NCBI RefSeq assembly: GCF_046614695.1
Contig: NZ_JBKKHQ010000020.1
Coordinates: 1-28,935, forward strand
DNA: 28,935 bases
Direction: 5' to 3'
DNA from: Pokkaliibacter sp046614695
GTDB taxonomy: Bacteria; Pseudomonadota; Gammaproteobacteria; Pseudomonadales; Balneatricaceae
Below, in pieces: positions 1 to 7,749 of this stretch. Both the position numbers and the translations under genes were made by a program. A model generated the notes under the pieces. The model was given only the letters and a program-made list of their open reading frames with translations. It ran no database searches and was not told where the DNA came from. Each line of letters begins with the position of its first letter. The stretch's first letter is position 1.

Positions 1-70
1 ATAGCTCAGTTGGTAGAGCAACGCCCTTACAAGGCGTGGGTCAGGAGTTCGAGTCTCTTTGCGCCCACCA
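1..70 (+). tRNA. tRNA-Val(TAC), 5' end cut by the window
   Basis: The D arm, anticodon arm, variable loop and T arm are complete, and the gene ends in an encoded CCA at 68-70. The anticodon stem is ACGCC/GGCGT with a 7-base loop carrying TAC at 28-30, so it reads valine GUA and other GUN codons. The 3' acceptor strand TGCGCCC implies a 5' strand GGGCGCA, of which only the last base is present, so about six bases lie outside the window. It lies 34 bases ahead of tRNA-Asp and is probably co-transcribed with it. Confidence 0.95.
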
Positions 71-104
71 CTAAGGACAGCTTGGTGACACAGGCTTACA
101 GTGT

Positions 105-181
105 GGAGCGGTAGTTCAGTCGGTTAGAATGCCGGCCTGTCACGCCGGAGGTCGCGGGTTCGAGCCCCGTCCGCTCCGCCA
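105..181 (+). tRNA. tRNA-Asp(GTC)
   Basis: Complete 77-base cloverleaf with encoded CCA. The acceptor stem GGAGCGG pairs with CCGCTCC, the anticodon stem is CCGGC/GCCGG, and the anticodon GTC is at 139-141. The T arm contains GGTTCGAGCCC. tRNA-Asp has G34 and is a normal substrate for queuosine modification, the pathway served by yhhQ further along this window. A terminator follows about 40 bases downstream. Confidence 0.97.
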
Positions 182-218
182 TTTAAAAAGCTCGCATTCC
201 TCTGGAATGAACAGGAAG

Positions 219-242
219 CCTGGGAATATCCCGGGTTTTTTT
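219..242 (+). terminator. Rho-independent terminator of the tRNA operon
   Basis: A 7-bp stem CCTGGGA/TCCCGGG (one T-G pair) with a three-base loop is followed directly by seven T residues. It ends the tRNA-Val/tRNA-Asp transcript. Confidence 0.85.
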
Positions 243-521
243 GTATCTGAGTTTTATGAATGTCTCTTTCTTAAGGTCACGACTTTTCTCTTCGCCCGGT
301 AGGGCGCCGCCTGTTTGGCCTGCTTTTCTCTCTTGAATCAATAGCTTCATCTTCCCTTTGTATTGCAAACGTTAATCCTTGGTCAGGATTTCTAATTGCG
401 TCTGGCTTGTCTGTGTATTCATAATGAGCCTCGGAGCCTGGATTGCATGTAATATACGCCACCCCGTGTAGGACGATGAAAAGAAAGGCTGTTCTGAAGT
501 CAGTTGCTTAGCGTTAATCTC
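243..521. other. Intergenic stretch before the LysR gene
   Basis: No convincing gene is seen. A 61-codon minus-strand frame (462-277, GTG start) has no clear ribosome binding site and resembles nothing I know. A weak plus-strand promoter could be TTGCGT (396-401), 18 bases, CATAAT (420-425), which would serve the LysR gene. No integrase remnant or repeated tRNA end is visible after the tRNA genes. Confidence 0.4.
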
Positions 522-1511
522 ATGCCAATCTTGAATAGTCTTTGCTGGAATGGTCTTCGTGTTTTTGAAGCGGCGGCCCGTCTGCAAAGTTTCACTAAAG
601 CGGCCGATGAACTTTGCGTCACGCAAGGTGCGGTCAGTCAGCAGATCCGCCAGTTGGAACAACAGCTTGGTGTGAGTCTCTTTATCCGTCAGGGGCGTGG
701 TGTATTGCTAAGTCCGGAAGGGCGGCGTCTGGCGGCGTTGACATCGCGTGTTGTCGCCGAAATATCGGATGAAGTAAGGCGTATTCGCCGCCCGGAAACA
801 GATAAACAACTGGTTGTCAGTTGTTGCCCGTCTTTTGCGATGCAGTGGTTATTGCCGCGTCTTGGTCGTTTCTCTGCCCAATACCCGGATACCGAGGTCT
901 CCCTGCGTGCTGAGTTTCATGCGGTATCTCCGCGTGAACTGCTGGCCGAAGGCATTGATCTTGCTATTCGCTATGATCCCTGGGGCTATCCGATCGGTTT
1001 TGATGAAGTGCTACTGGAAGAGTATCTACTGCCTGTAGTGGCTTCCGGTGGTGCGGCTTCTATTGACCAGCCTGCTGATGCCTATTTGCAGAAGCAGGTA
1101 TGGTTGCTGGATGGGACGGGCTGGGCGGGCGCTGACGTTCATGATGAGTGGCGTGCCTGGACAGAAGGTAAGGGGTTGGCGGAGCTTCGTCCAAGACAGG
1201 AGCAAACCTTTAACCTCGCGCAGTTGGCTCAGCAAGCTGCTGCCCAGGGCAGGGGAGTAACGATGGGGCGTATGGCATTGGTGGCGGATGCGCTTATCAA
1301 TGGTCAGCTGGAAGGGTTGTACGCTCCAGCCGTGCCTTCGCCCGCGCGCTATGTATTGCTCACTCATGCTGAGCGGCGTCGTCATGCCGGTGTTGTTCAA
1401 TTTTGCCAATGGCTCAAGCGTGAGATCGAAGACTTCCGTACAGAGTGCCAAAGTAAGCTGGCAGACTGGCTGCCGATAACAGGCGCTGCTGAAGCGATAG
1501 GAACTGAATAG
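522..1511 (+). CDS. LysR-family transcriptional regulator, GcvA-like
   Basis: 329-residue DNA-binding regulator of the LysR family. The N-terminal winged helix-turn-helix occupies about residues 11-70, with the typical run FTKAADELCVTQGAVSQQI and then LEQQLGVSLF. The rest is an effector-binding domain of periplasmic-binding-protein fold. The opening N-x-L-R-x-F-E-A-A-A and the SFT-x-AA pattern resemble the GcvA/AmpR branch. I start at ATG 522 because GcvA-type proteins begin about ten residues before the FEAAAR helix; an in-frame TTG at 504 would add six residues and has a slightly better purine stretch upstream. It is convergent with the luxPQ-like operon, so it is not obviously its regulator. 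Target genes and ligand cannot be read from sequence. Confidence 0.9.
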   Translation: MPILNSLCWNGLRVFEAAARLQSFTKAADELCVTQGAVSQQIRQLEQQLGVSLFIRQGRGVLLSPEGRRLAALTSRVVAEISDEVRRIRRPETDKQLVVSCCPSFAMQWLLPRLGRFSAQYPDTEVSLRAEFHAVSPRELLAEGIDLAIRYDPWGYPIGFDEVLLEEYLLPVVASGGAASIDQPADAYLQKQVWLLDGTGWAGADVHDEWRAWTEGKGLAELRPRQEQTFNLAQLAQQAAAQGRGVTMGRMALVADALINGQLEGLYAPAVPSPARYVLLTHAERRRHAGVVQFCQWLKREIEDFRTECQSKLADWLPITGAAEAIGTE

Positions 1512-1519
1512 CAAGTGAG

Positions 1520-1550
1520 AAAAAGCCCTGCGCTTTAGATAAGTCAGGGC
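1520..1550 (-). terminator. Terminator of the luxP/luxQ-like operon
   Basis: On the minus strand GCCCTG (1550-1545) pairs with CAGGGC (1530-1525), with a further CTT/AAG pairing inside, followed by TTTTT (1524-1520). It sits 28 bases past the kinase stop codon and also separates the kinase from the convergent LysR gene. Confidence 0.7.
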
Positions 1551-1577
1551 CGCATCAATTCAGGAATACTCTGTAGA

Positions 1578-3287
1578 CTAGATCGGCAGCGTGATGACAA
1601 GGCGAGTACCCTCGCCGGGTGATGACACCACGCTCATACTCCCGCCCAAACCTTCTGCACGTTCCTTGATTCCCAGCAGTCCATAGCTGTTATGGCTGGC
1701 CAAGGTGTCAAAGCCTCTGCCGTTATCAATAATTTCCAGCCACAGCCGCTGAGGCTTGCTCTGTACGCGTAGTGTGACCTCGACCTGCGAGGCTTCCGCG
1801 TGCTTGGCGACATTGTTCAGGGCTTCCTGAGTGATGCGATAGATCGCAATACAGCTCTTATCGTTAAGAAAGTCGACTTCATCAGGGTTGGGTAAATCCA
1901 GTACAAACTGCACATCTTTTTGCTGCAGTGTATCCAGTACCGGGATGTTGACCATAGCGTCGATCAGACCCAGTTCATCCAGCGGAAGGGGTCTGAGTGT
2001 GCGAATCAGGTTGTAGACCGTGTCGTACATCAGGCGGGAGGTATCATAGATGGATTCCGCTGCCTGTCGCACCAGGTCATCCTCACTAACCCTGCCTTTG
2101 ATCAGAAATGCGTCCGCCGTGACAGCCGTCAGGCACTGGCCCAGTTCGTCATGAAGCTCCCGGGCCAGATTTTTACGTTCCTGTTCCTGCAGCAAAATGA
2201 GCTGCTGGCTCAGGAACTTGGCTTTTTGTTTGGCTTCCTCCAGGTCTTCATTGAGTGCCAGAAGGTCTGACTCGCGCAGCTTCAGTTTCTGAATCAGCTG
2301 GGAAAGCAGTTTGCCCAGCAGGTCAAACTCTCGAATCGGATTGTTAAAGTTGGGCTCAACCAGCTGAGGGTTCTGAGCAAGGCTCACGAGTTTACGTAGA
2401 GGGCTTACTGAAAACTTGGAGGCGAGAATGGCAATGATGATGGAGAGCGTCAGGATGACAATAATGGCAACCACCAGAATGCGCTTGAGATTTTCCCTGA
2501 AGGATTCAATCGCATCACTGGATTGCTGAATGCTGAGGTACAGCGCGTCGGCTTCATTGTCGACAGGCAAGGGGAAGGTAAAGAGCATGGTGCTGGGGCG
2601 CTCTTCGACCTGATTAAGTTTGTAGTCCATGACGGATAAGTGGTCGGAGGTTTCGCGCGAAAGATCTCCGGTGCTGATGATAATGTTGTGATCGCTGATA
2701 AGGGCAACGGCAGTGGTTTTATCTGTCATGGACGTTGTCAGTGCCTTGATCAGGGTAAAGCTGTCATTGAGGACAATACCGGCAATGATTTTGCCTTTAA
2801 GCTCGCCGGTCACAGGCTGAATAATGGGTTTGGACATGACCAGCGCCGTCCAGCTGGCATCAGCATTGGTTACCAGGCGCCAGCGATTATCAGGCATATG
2901 ATTCAGAGCCTTGTCGAAGCCGCTGGTGGCATAGAGCGGGGCCGACAGATCATAAAGATGCTGCGGTGTACGAACAAAGAAGAGGTCGATGTCGTTACGG
3001 TAGTGATCGTAGTAGTTGACGTCCACACGAGAGCGGCTAAGGGTGTCGGGGTAATCTATGATGCTTTCTTCTTCGCTCAGGTCCTGAATACGTTTGGAGA
3101 GTGAGCGCAGGTGCTGGTTAAAAAGGTAGGTTGCCAGGCGTTCATGTTGCTCAAAGGCTTTGTGTGTCTCGGCTTCAAGCAGGTGCAGGCCGCTCTGATA
3201 ACTCAGGGAGTAAATCAGAATAGTGCCAGCGCCAGAGAGAATGATGAGGGACAGCAACCAGAACGTGAAAAGAGAATAGCGCTTCAA
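1578..3287 (-). CDS. Membrane histidine kinase: LuxQ-like sensor, NarX-type transmitter
   Basis: 569 residues. TM1 is about 7-28, a periplasmic domain about 30-268, TM2 about 270-291, then a linker and coiled coil (about 335-372), a HisKA_3 dimerisation domain with ELHDELGQ (phospho-acceptor His379) and a HATPase_c domain (N-box around 483-500, DNGRGFD 521-527, GLLGIKERAEGLGG 536-549). The periplasmic part follows the LuxQ sensor pattern: paired aromatics DLFFV near 101, then P-I-x-x-P-x-TGE-x-x-G (154-165) and VLN-x-S-F-x-L (172-179). Unlike Vibrio LuxQ it has no receiver domain and its kinase core is the NarX/UhpB type, which normally phosphorylates NarL/FixJ regulators. The TTG start overlaps the upstream luxP-like stop (TTGA), implying translational coupling. 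Inferred role: membrane receptor reading the state of the adjacent AI-2 binding protein. No response regulator is nearby. Confidence 0.88.
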   Translation of the reverse strand: MKRYSLFTFWLLSLIILSGAGTILIYSLSYQSGLHLLEAETHKAFEQHERLATYLFNQHLRSLSKRIQDLSEEESIIDYPDTLSRSRVDVNYYDHYRNDIDLFFVRTPQHLYDLSAPLYATSGFDKALNHMPDNRWRLVTNADASWTALVMSKPIIQPVTGELKGKIIAGIVLNDSFTLIKALTTSMTDKTTAVALISDHNIIISTGDLSRETSDHLSVMDYKLNQVEERPSTMLFTFPLPVDNEADALYLSIQQSSDAIESFRENLKRILVVAIIVILTLSIIIAILASKFSVSPLRKLVSLAQNPQLVEPNFNNPIREFDLLGKLLSQLIQKLKLRESDLLALNEDLEEAKQKAKFLSQQLILLQEQERKNLARELHDELGQCLTAVTADAFLIKGRVSEDDLVRQAAESIYDTSRLMYDTVYNLIRTLRPLPLDELGLIDAMVNIPVLDTLQQKDVQFVLDLPNPDEVDFLNDKSCIAIYRITQEALNNVAKHAEASQVEVTLRVQSKPQRLWLEIIDNGRGFDTLASHNSYGLLGIKERAEGLGGSMSVVSSPGEGTRLVITLPI

Positions 3288-4390
3288 AATGAGTGGTCCG
3301 AGTAACGGAAGGCCTGCTGCTGCAGTGACTGAATTTCGGTGGATGACGTTTCGGTGGTAATCAGGGTCATTTTGCCGGAATAGACCTGAGGTGTTGCTTT
3401 CCCCTGACTGTGGGCGGCAATCACTTCAGCGATGGCGATACCACTATCGTCGTTCATTCGCATAACGGTCGCCATGATTTCACGTTTCTTGAGCATTTGC
3501 AGCTCAATATCACCGCCGCCCCAGCCGTTCAGCCAGATTTTTTCATCCGGCGCGAGTTTGGCCACGGCTTCTGCTGCGCCAACGGCAACGTCGGTTGCTG
3601 CGCAGAAGATGACCCGTGGATGTGGCTTGTCTCCAAGAATGTGGGTGGCAATGTCATAGGCAGAGTTGCGGTTGCCCTTGGAGTAGAACGCAGACTCCAG
3701 CTGCCAGCCGCCTTGCTGTTCAACTTCGTTGATAAAGGTATCGCCACGTGCCTGACTGACATAGCCAGGCAACCAGTTAATGACGGAAAACTCGCTCTTG
3801 AAGGGCAGGCGTTTCACGTAATACTGGGCCAGCAAGCGGGTGCCTTCCTGATGGTCAAAACCCACGTAGAAAAGCGGATGGGGGTCTTGCCAGTCCTTGA
3901 GGGGGGTCGTCACGTTTTGCAGAATCAGCTTGGTATGCGAGTCAGCAAGAATGCGATCCAGAATGCGTTTTGAGGGTAGCATGTCCAGGGTGGTGATAAT
4001 GTAATCCGGGTGTTGGCGCAGTGCCTGAGCAATCTTGCTTTCCTGCTTGCGCGCCTCTTCATCGGGACGCATATCGAAAACGACCAGTCGGAAGGGCATG
4101 CCCATTTCTTTCAGGCGCTCACTGATGACACGAATATTGCTCTTCCAGTAATCCGAAGTCTGCTTGCCGGGCTGAACGACCATGATACTGACCGGTTTCT
4201 CCGGTAGTGTTTTGACCGGAACGGCAGCATGTTGAACGCGGGCATCGAGTGCGGCACTCAGCGCCTTCTGTTTGGGGAATTGAAGATAATAATCCTGCAG
4301 CGACCAGTAAGGATAAGTCCAGGTTTCAGCCGCACTGGCACCGGTAGTGAAAGTGAGTAAGGCTGCAATCAGAAGTGACTTTAACGTCAT
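3284..4390 (-). CDS. luxP: LuxP-like periplasmic AI-2 binding protein
   Basis: 368-residue secreted protein with a clear signal peptide (MTLKSLLIAALLTFTTGASA, cleavage near residue 20). The start is ATG 4390 rather than GTG 4432 because the signal peptide begins there. It belongs to the periplasmic sugar-binding family and matches Vibrio LuxP through long stretches: SDYW (79-82), LILQN (155-159), YVGFDH (175-180), RGDTFI (215-220), TDVA (266-269), NGWGGG (288-293), VMRMNDD (309-315) and the C-terminal FRYSD. The residues that I recall contacting borate-AI-2 in LuxP (Gln77, Ser79, Trp82, Asn159, Arg215, Thr266, Trp289, Arg310) all have identical counterparts, at the same number or one higher. 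First gene of the operon, overlapping the kinase by four bases. Assignment as an AI-2 receptor is inferred from homology; a related sugar is the main alternative. Confidence 0.88.
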   Translation of the reverse strand: MTLKSLLIAALLTFTTGASAAETWTYPYWSLQDYYLQFPKQKALSAALDARVQHAAVPVKTLPEKPVSIMVVQPGKQTSDYWKSNIRVISERLKEMGMPFRLVVFDMRPDEEARKQESKIAQALRQHPDYIITTLDMLPSKRILDRILADSHTKLILQNVTTPLKDWQDPHPLFYVGFDHQEGTRLLAQYYVKRLPFKSEFSVINWLPGYVSQARGDTFINEVEQQGGWQLESAFYSKGNRNSAYDIATHILGDKPHPRVIFCAATDVAVGAAEAVAKLAPDEKIWLNGWGGGDIELQMLKKREIMATVMRMNDDSGIAIAEVIAAHSQGKATPQVYSGKMTLITTETSSTEIQSLQQQAFRYSDHSF

Positions 4391-4714
4391 CGGAAAATGG
4401 GCCTCACGCAAAGGATGGCAAAGGAAAAACACCTGATAAAAGAGTGTTTCACTCTAGGTGGGGCTTGAGTGGATGGCAACCGGATTTTGTCACTGGCTTT
4501 GAGTCAATTGTCGTGATTATTCAGATTGTTAGGCGGGAATGCAGATTTTTTAGCGGATAGGGGATAGTCCTGCAGACTGAGGTATGCTTTGATTCTGGCT
4601 GCGTTTTCTTTCAATCCGACAGGCGCTCTGCCTTCATGTGAAGCTGCCGGTGAATGTATCGCCACAGATAACGTAAACAATAAACAGACCAGCTCTGAGC
4701 GAGAAATTGGATCT
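4391..4714. other. Divergent control region, luxP-like operon / coiled-coil gene
   Basis: 324 bases without a convincing gene. It must hold the promoters for the minus-strand receptor operon and the plus-strand coiled-coil gene, but no strong -35/-10 pair stands out. The clearest structure is a perfect inverted repeat AGAGTG-TTT-CACTCT at 4441-4455, about 50 bases upstream of the luxP-like start. An open frame extends the coiled-coil gene upstream to 4589, but the composition there does not look like protein. Confidence 0.45.
4441..4455. repeat. Inverted repeat upstream of the luxP-like gene
   Basis: Perfect 6-bp arms AGAGTG and CACTCT around TTT. It is not followed by a T-run on either strand that would make it a terminator. 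Its position suggests an operator or a leader hairpin, but no regulator can be assigned. Confidence 0.4.
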
Positions 4715-5710
4715 ATGCGTGATAAGGAACCTATCGTCGATGTACCCAGCCTGGGCCCTGCGGAAAAGCAGCGCCAGCAGACACAGGCAGCTCAACAGAG
4801 TCGCGGTGGGCGTTCGGCAGGAAAATCCTCAAGCAAGGGTGGTGTCGGGCTGGCGGTACTGGCGATTATCGGTCTGCTGGGTGTGGGCGGTTGGTCCTAC
4901 TGGCAACAGCAACAGTTAACGGATGTACTGGATAGCACACGTAAAGAGCTGGATTCCAGTAAAGAGAGACTGAGCCAGTTAGAGGCGATTCTCAGTGCCA
5001 GCCAAATGAATAACAGTGAGTCAGGTGAGAAGCTGAAAAGCACACTGAGCCAGGTGAAGATGGGCCAGCAGTACCTGACCGAGCAACAGCAGCAGCTTCA
5101 GGGGCAGTACCAGCAGTGGCAGGACTCTATTGAAAGCCAGCTGAAAGACTCGCTGACTCAGCTGCAGTCACTGGCGAATCAGCAGGGCGACCTGTCGCGA
5201 ACGACCACAGCGCTGAGTGACCGTTTAACTGCCCAAAGCAAGCAGATTGACTCCCAGTCGGCCCAGCTTGGTACGCTCAGTACGCAGCTTGATGATCAGA
5301 AGCAGCAGCTGGATTCCGGCAGTGCTGCACGAAGCGCACTGGAGACCAAAGCGACGCAACAGTTGAAAGCGTTGCAGTCTCAGCAGGAAGATCTGGTTGC
5401 TAAGCTGGGAACTGCGGGTAATGCCAATCGTCTGGCCTCGCTGGATCAGGAGCAGCAACGCCTGGTAAAAGATCTGGCCACGTTACAGGGCCAATTCAGT
5501 GTGCAGAAGCAGGCGTTGACCGAAACGCAAAATGCGCTTTCAAAACTGCGCGCTGAACAAGGTGCCAAGTCGAGCAGTCGCACCTCAGATATTCAGCTCC
5601 AGGCATTGGAGGAACGTCTTTCTGACACCGAAGATGCGATTCGTTCGATTGATGCTTTCCGTCAACAGATTAACCAGCGCTTGGTGCGTGTCGAGAAGCA
5701 AGTTCGTTAA
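4715..5710 (+). CDS. Single-pass membrane protein with long Gln-rich coiled coil, unknown function
   Basis: 331 residues from ATG 4715. Layout: a basic, Gln/Ser-rich cytoplasmic segment (1-42), one transmembrane helix (about 44-63, Gly/Leu/Ile rich), then an almost continuous periplasmic coiled coil to the end, rich in Gln, Ser, Leu and Lys with repeated Q-L and S-Q-L units. The layout recalls the N-terminal part of HemX-like proteins, but the HemX C-terminal domain is absent and there is no haem-biosynthesis context. The stop codon is two bases before thpR, so the pair is probably one operon. The open frame continues upstream to 4589; I prefer 4715 because the charged N-terminus is typical and the upstream part is unlike the rest, though its ribosome binding site is weak. 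Function not recognised. Confidence 0.75.
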   Translation: MRDKEPIVDVPSLGPAEKQRQQTQAAQQSRGGRSAGKSSSKGGVGLAVLAIIGLLGVGGWSYWQQQQLTDVLDSTRKELDSSKERLSQLEAILSASQMNNSESGEKLKSTLSQVKMGQQYLTEQQQQLQGQYQQWQDSIESQLKDSLTQLQSLANQQGDLSRTTTALSDRLTAQSKQIDSQSAQLGTLSTQLDDQKQQLDSGSAARSALETKATQQLKALQSQQEDLVAKLGTAGNANRLASLDQEQQRLVKDLATLQGQFSVQKQALTETQNALSKLRAEQGAKSSSRTSDIQLQALEERLSDTEDAIRSIDAFRQQINQRLVRVEKQVR

Positions 5711-5712
5711 GT

Positions 5713-6282
5713 ATGCCCGCCGTCTTCTATGCCCTGTCATTAACGCAAGTGAGTCAGCAAGCGTTAGTGCAGGGGCGGCCATCCCTCCCTCTTCAATGGC
5801 ATCAGCCTCAGGATTTGCACCTGACGTTGGCGTTTATTCCTGATGCGTCCTGTGACGAGCTTAAAGTGCTGGATGAATCGCTCCCCCTATTGACGGCCGA
5901 TGTTGGGGATTATCTGGAGATTGCATCTCTGGATCGTTGGCAGCACCCTCAGGGCGCAGAGCACTGGGTGGCGCGCTGTGCGATGGCTCCATGGATTGAG
6001 AGCTTATATACGAGAGTGAGGACGCTGTGCGAAGCGCAGGGGGTGGGCACTGATAGCCATCATGGTTTTCTGCCCCATGTCACTCTCGGCTGGAGTCATG
6101 GGCCTGTCAGTGTGAATAGAGAGGTTAGTGCTGAGCTCTCTGAGGTGTGGCTGACGAAGGTGACAACGGTCTGCTTCAGCGGTATCGGGCTCTACGAGCG
6201 TGACCCAGATCAACGAAGTGGCAGATACCGGGCTCGTCAGTGGCAGCCCGTGAAGACTAATCCTGCCGATCTTGTAGAGTAG
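5713..6282 (+). CDS. thpR: RNA 2',3'-cyclic phosphodiesterase / 2'-5' RNA ligase family (ThpR)
   Basis: 189-residue member of the 2H phosphoesterase superfamily. The two catalytic H-x-T-x motifs are present, HLTL at 36-39 and HVTL at 122-125, at the spacing usual for this family of about 180 residues. Such enzymes hydrolyse 2',3'-cyclic phosphate ends of RNA and can reversibly join tRNA halves through 2'-5' bonds in vitro; the physiological substrate is unclear in most bacteria. It starts two bases after the coiled-coil membrane protein, suggesting joint translation, and is followed 69 bases later by trhP in the same direction with no terminator between. Confidence 0.92.
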   Translation: MPAVFYALSLTQVSQQALVQGRPSLPLQWHQPQDLHLTLAFIPDASCDELKVLDESLPLLTADVGDYLEIASLDRWQHPQGAEHWVARCAMAPWIESLYTRVRTLCEAQGVGTDSHHGFLPHVTLGWSHGPVSVNREVSAELSEVWLTKVTTVCFSGIGLYERDPDQRSGRYRARQWQPVKTNPADLVE

Positions 6283-6351
6283 CGCCCCTTCACGAACTTT
6301 ATCAGACGCGATGCCTGGCATGGCTTCTGTTGCTGACGCTGCTTGCTCTCC

Positions 6352-7656
6352 ATGAAAAAACCAGAACTTCTCTCGCCTGCGGGCACTCTCAAAAGTATGC
6401 ACTATGCGTATGCCTACGGTGCCGATGCGGTTTATGCCGGTCAACCGCGCTACAGCTTACGGGTGCGTAATAATGACTTCACGCTGGATCATCTGGAAAA
6501 AGGGATTCACTTTGCTCACCAGCAGGGTAAGAAGTTTTATGTGGCCAGCAATATTGCGCCTCACAATGCCAAGCTGAAGACCTATCTGGCGGATATGGAG
6601 CCGGTAATCGCGATGCGGCCCGATGCGCTGATTATGTCAGACCCCGGACTCATCATGATGGTGCGTGAGCGCTGGCCGGAGCAGTGCATTCATCTCTCCG
6701 TACAAGCCAATACCATGAACTGGGCATCTGTGAAGTTCTGGCAGCAGCAGGGCATTCAACGCATTATTTTGTCTCGTGAACTGTCATTGCAGGAAGTGGA
6801 AGAAATTCGTCAGTACATCCCTGAGATGGAGCTGGAGGTATTCGTTCATGGCGCGCTCTGCATTGCCTACTCGGGCCGATGCCTGCTTTCAGGGTATATG
6901 AATCATCGTGACCCGAATCAGGGCACTTGTACCAATGCCTGTCGCTGGAAATACCAGGTCACCGCGGCAACGGAGGATGACAAGGGTGACTTTATTCCCG
7001 TCCAAGAATGGCAGCCTGAGACGGTATCGCCGAGGCCTATGCTGCTTGAAGAGGTGAATCGTCCGGGTGAGTTCATGCCGGTTGATGAGGATGAGCACGG
7101 CACCTACATCATGAATTCCAAGGACTTGCGAGCCGTTCAGCATGTGCCGGCTTTTGCGGCGATGGGGATTCATTCGCTGAAAATTGAAGGGCGAACCAAG
7201 TCCCACTATTACGTGGCGCGAACGGCACAAGTGTACCGACAAGCCATTGATGATGCGGCCGCCGGCAAACCTTTTGATCGCGGCTTAATGGATACGCTGG
7301 AGAATCTGGCAAACCGTGGCTACACCGAGGGGTTCTACCGCCGTCATGTCCACGATGAGTACCAGAATTACCTCACGGGCAACTCCATTGGCGTGCATCA
7401 GCAGTTTGTCGGTGAAGTGGTTGACGCCGACAAGCATGCGGGCTGGATAGATATCGAAGTGAAAAACCGTTTTGCTGTGGGTGATCATCTGGAGCTAATG
7501 ACGCCCACAGGTAATATTCGCTGGCAGCTGGATACGCTGCTTGATAAGCATCAGCGCGCCATTGAGGTCGCACCAGGCTCAGGTCATCGGGTACGACTGC
7601 CTGTGGCAGTAGAGCATGACCTGAATTATGCCTTGCTTATGCGCAACCTCGACTAG
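6352..7656 (+). CDS. trhP: tRNA uridine-34 hydroxylase TrhP (YegQ, U32 family)
   Basis: 434 residues, starting at MKKPELLSPAG as in YegQ-type proteins; a start three codons upstream is possible. The U32 signature is visible: EVFVHGALC followed by SGRCLLSG, giving Cys170 and Cys177, then Cys193 and Cys197 in GTCTNACRW. These four cysteines fit the expected iron-sulfur site. TrhP proteins carry out prephenate-dependent hydroxylation of U34, the first step to 5-oxyacetyl-uridine in tRNAs such as tRNA-Val(TAC), the species encoded at the start of this window. The C-terminal part resembles the beta-barrel domain of the family. Probably the last gene of the coiled-coil/thpR/trhP run. Confidence 0.93.
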   Translation: MKKPELLSPAGTLKSMHYAYAYGADAVYAGQPRYSLRVRNNDFTLDHLEKGIHFAHQQGKKFYVASNIAPHNAKLKTYLADMEPVIAMRPDALIMSDPGLIMMVRERWPEQCIHLSVQANTMNWASVKFWQQQGIQRIILSRELSLQEVEEIRQYIPEMELEVFVHGALCIAYSGRCLLSGYMNHRDPNQGTCTNACRWKYQVTAATEDDKGDFIPVQEWQPETVSPRPMLLEEVNRPGEFMPVDEDEHGTYIMNSKDLRAVQHVPAFAAMGIHSLKIEGRTKSHYYVARTAQVYRQAIDDAAAGKPFDRGLMDTLENLANRGYTEGFYRRHVHDEYQNYLTGNSIGVHQQFVGEVVDADKHAGWIDIEVKNRFAVGDHLELMTPTGNIRWQLDTLLDKHQRAIEVAPGSGHRVRLPVAVEHDLNYALLMRNLD

Positions 7657-7749
7657 TTTGCGCTCTATCCGTGATGGGCAATGCTGGGTGCGGGCGGAAG
7701 CTTTTGCTAGACTGATGCGCCTCAATAACCGGTAACCAAGGCTGCTCCT

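Noticed and set aside
277..462. 61-codon minus-strand frame after the tRNA genes
   Set aside because: GTG start without clear ribosome binding site, biased composition and no recognisable motif; it could be real but is not supported.
504..1511. LysR gene as the regulator of the AI-2 receptor operon
   Set aside because: The genes are convergent with a terminator between and share no control region, so proximity is not evidence.
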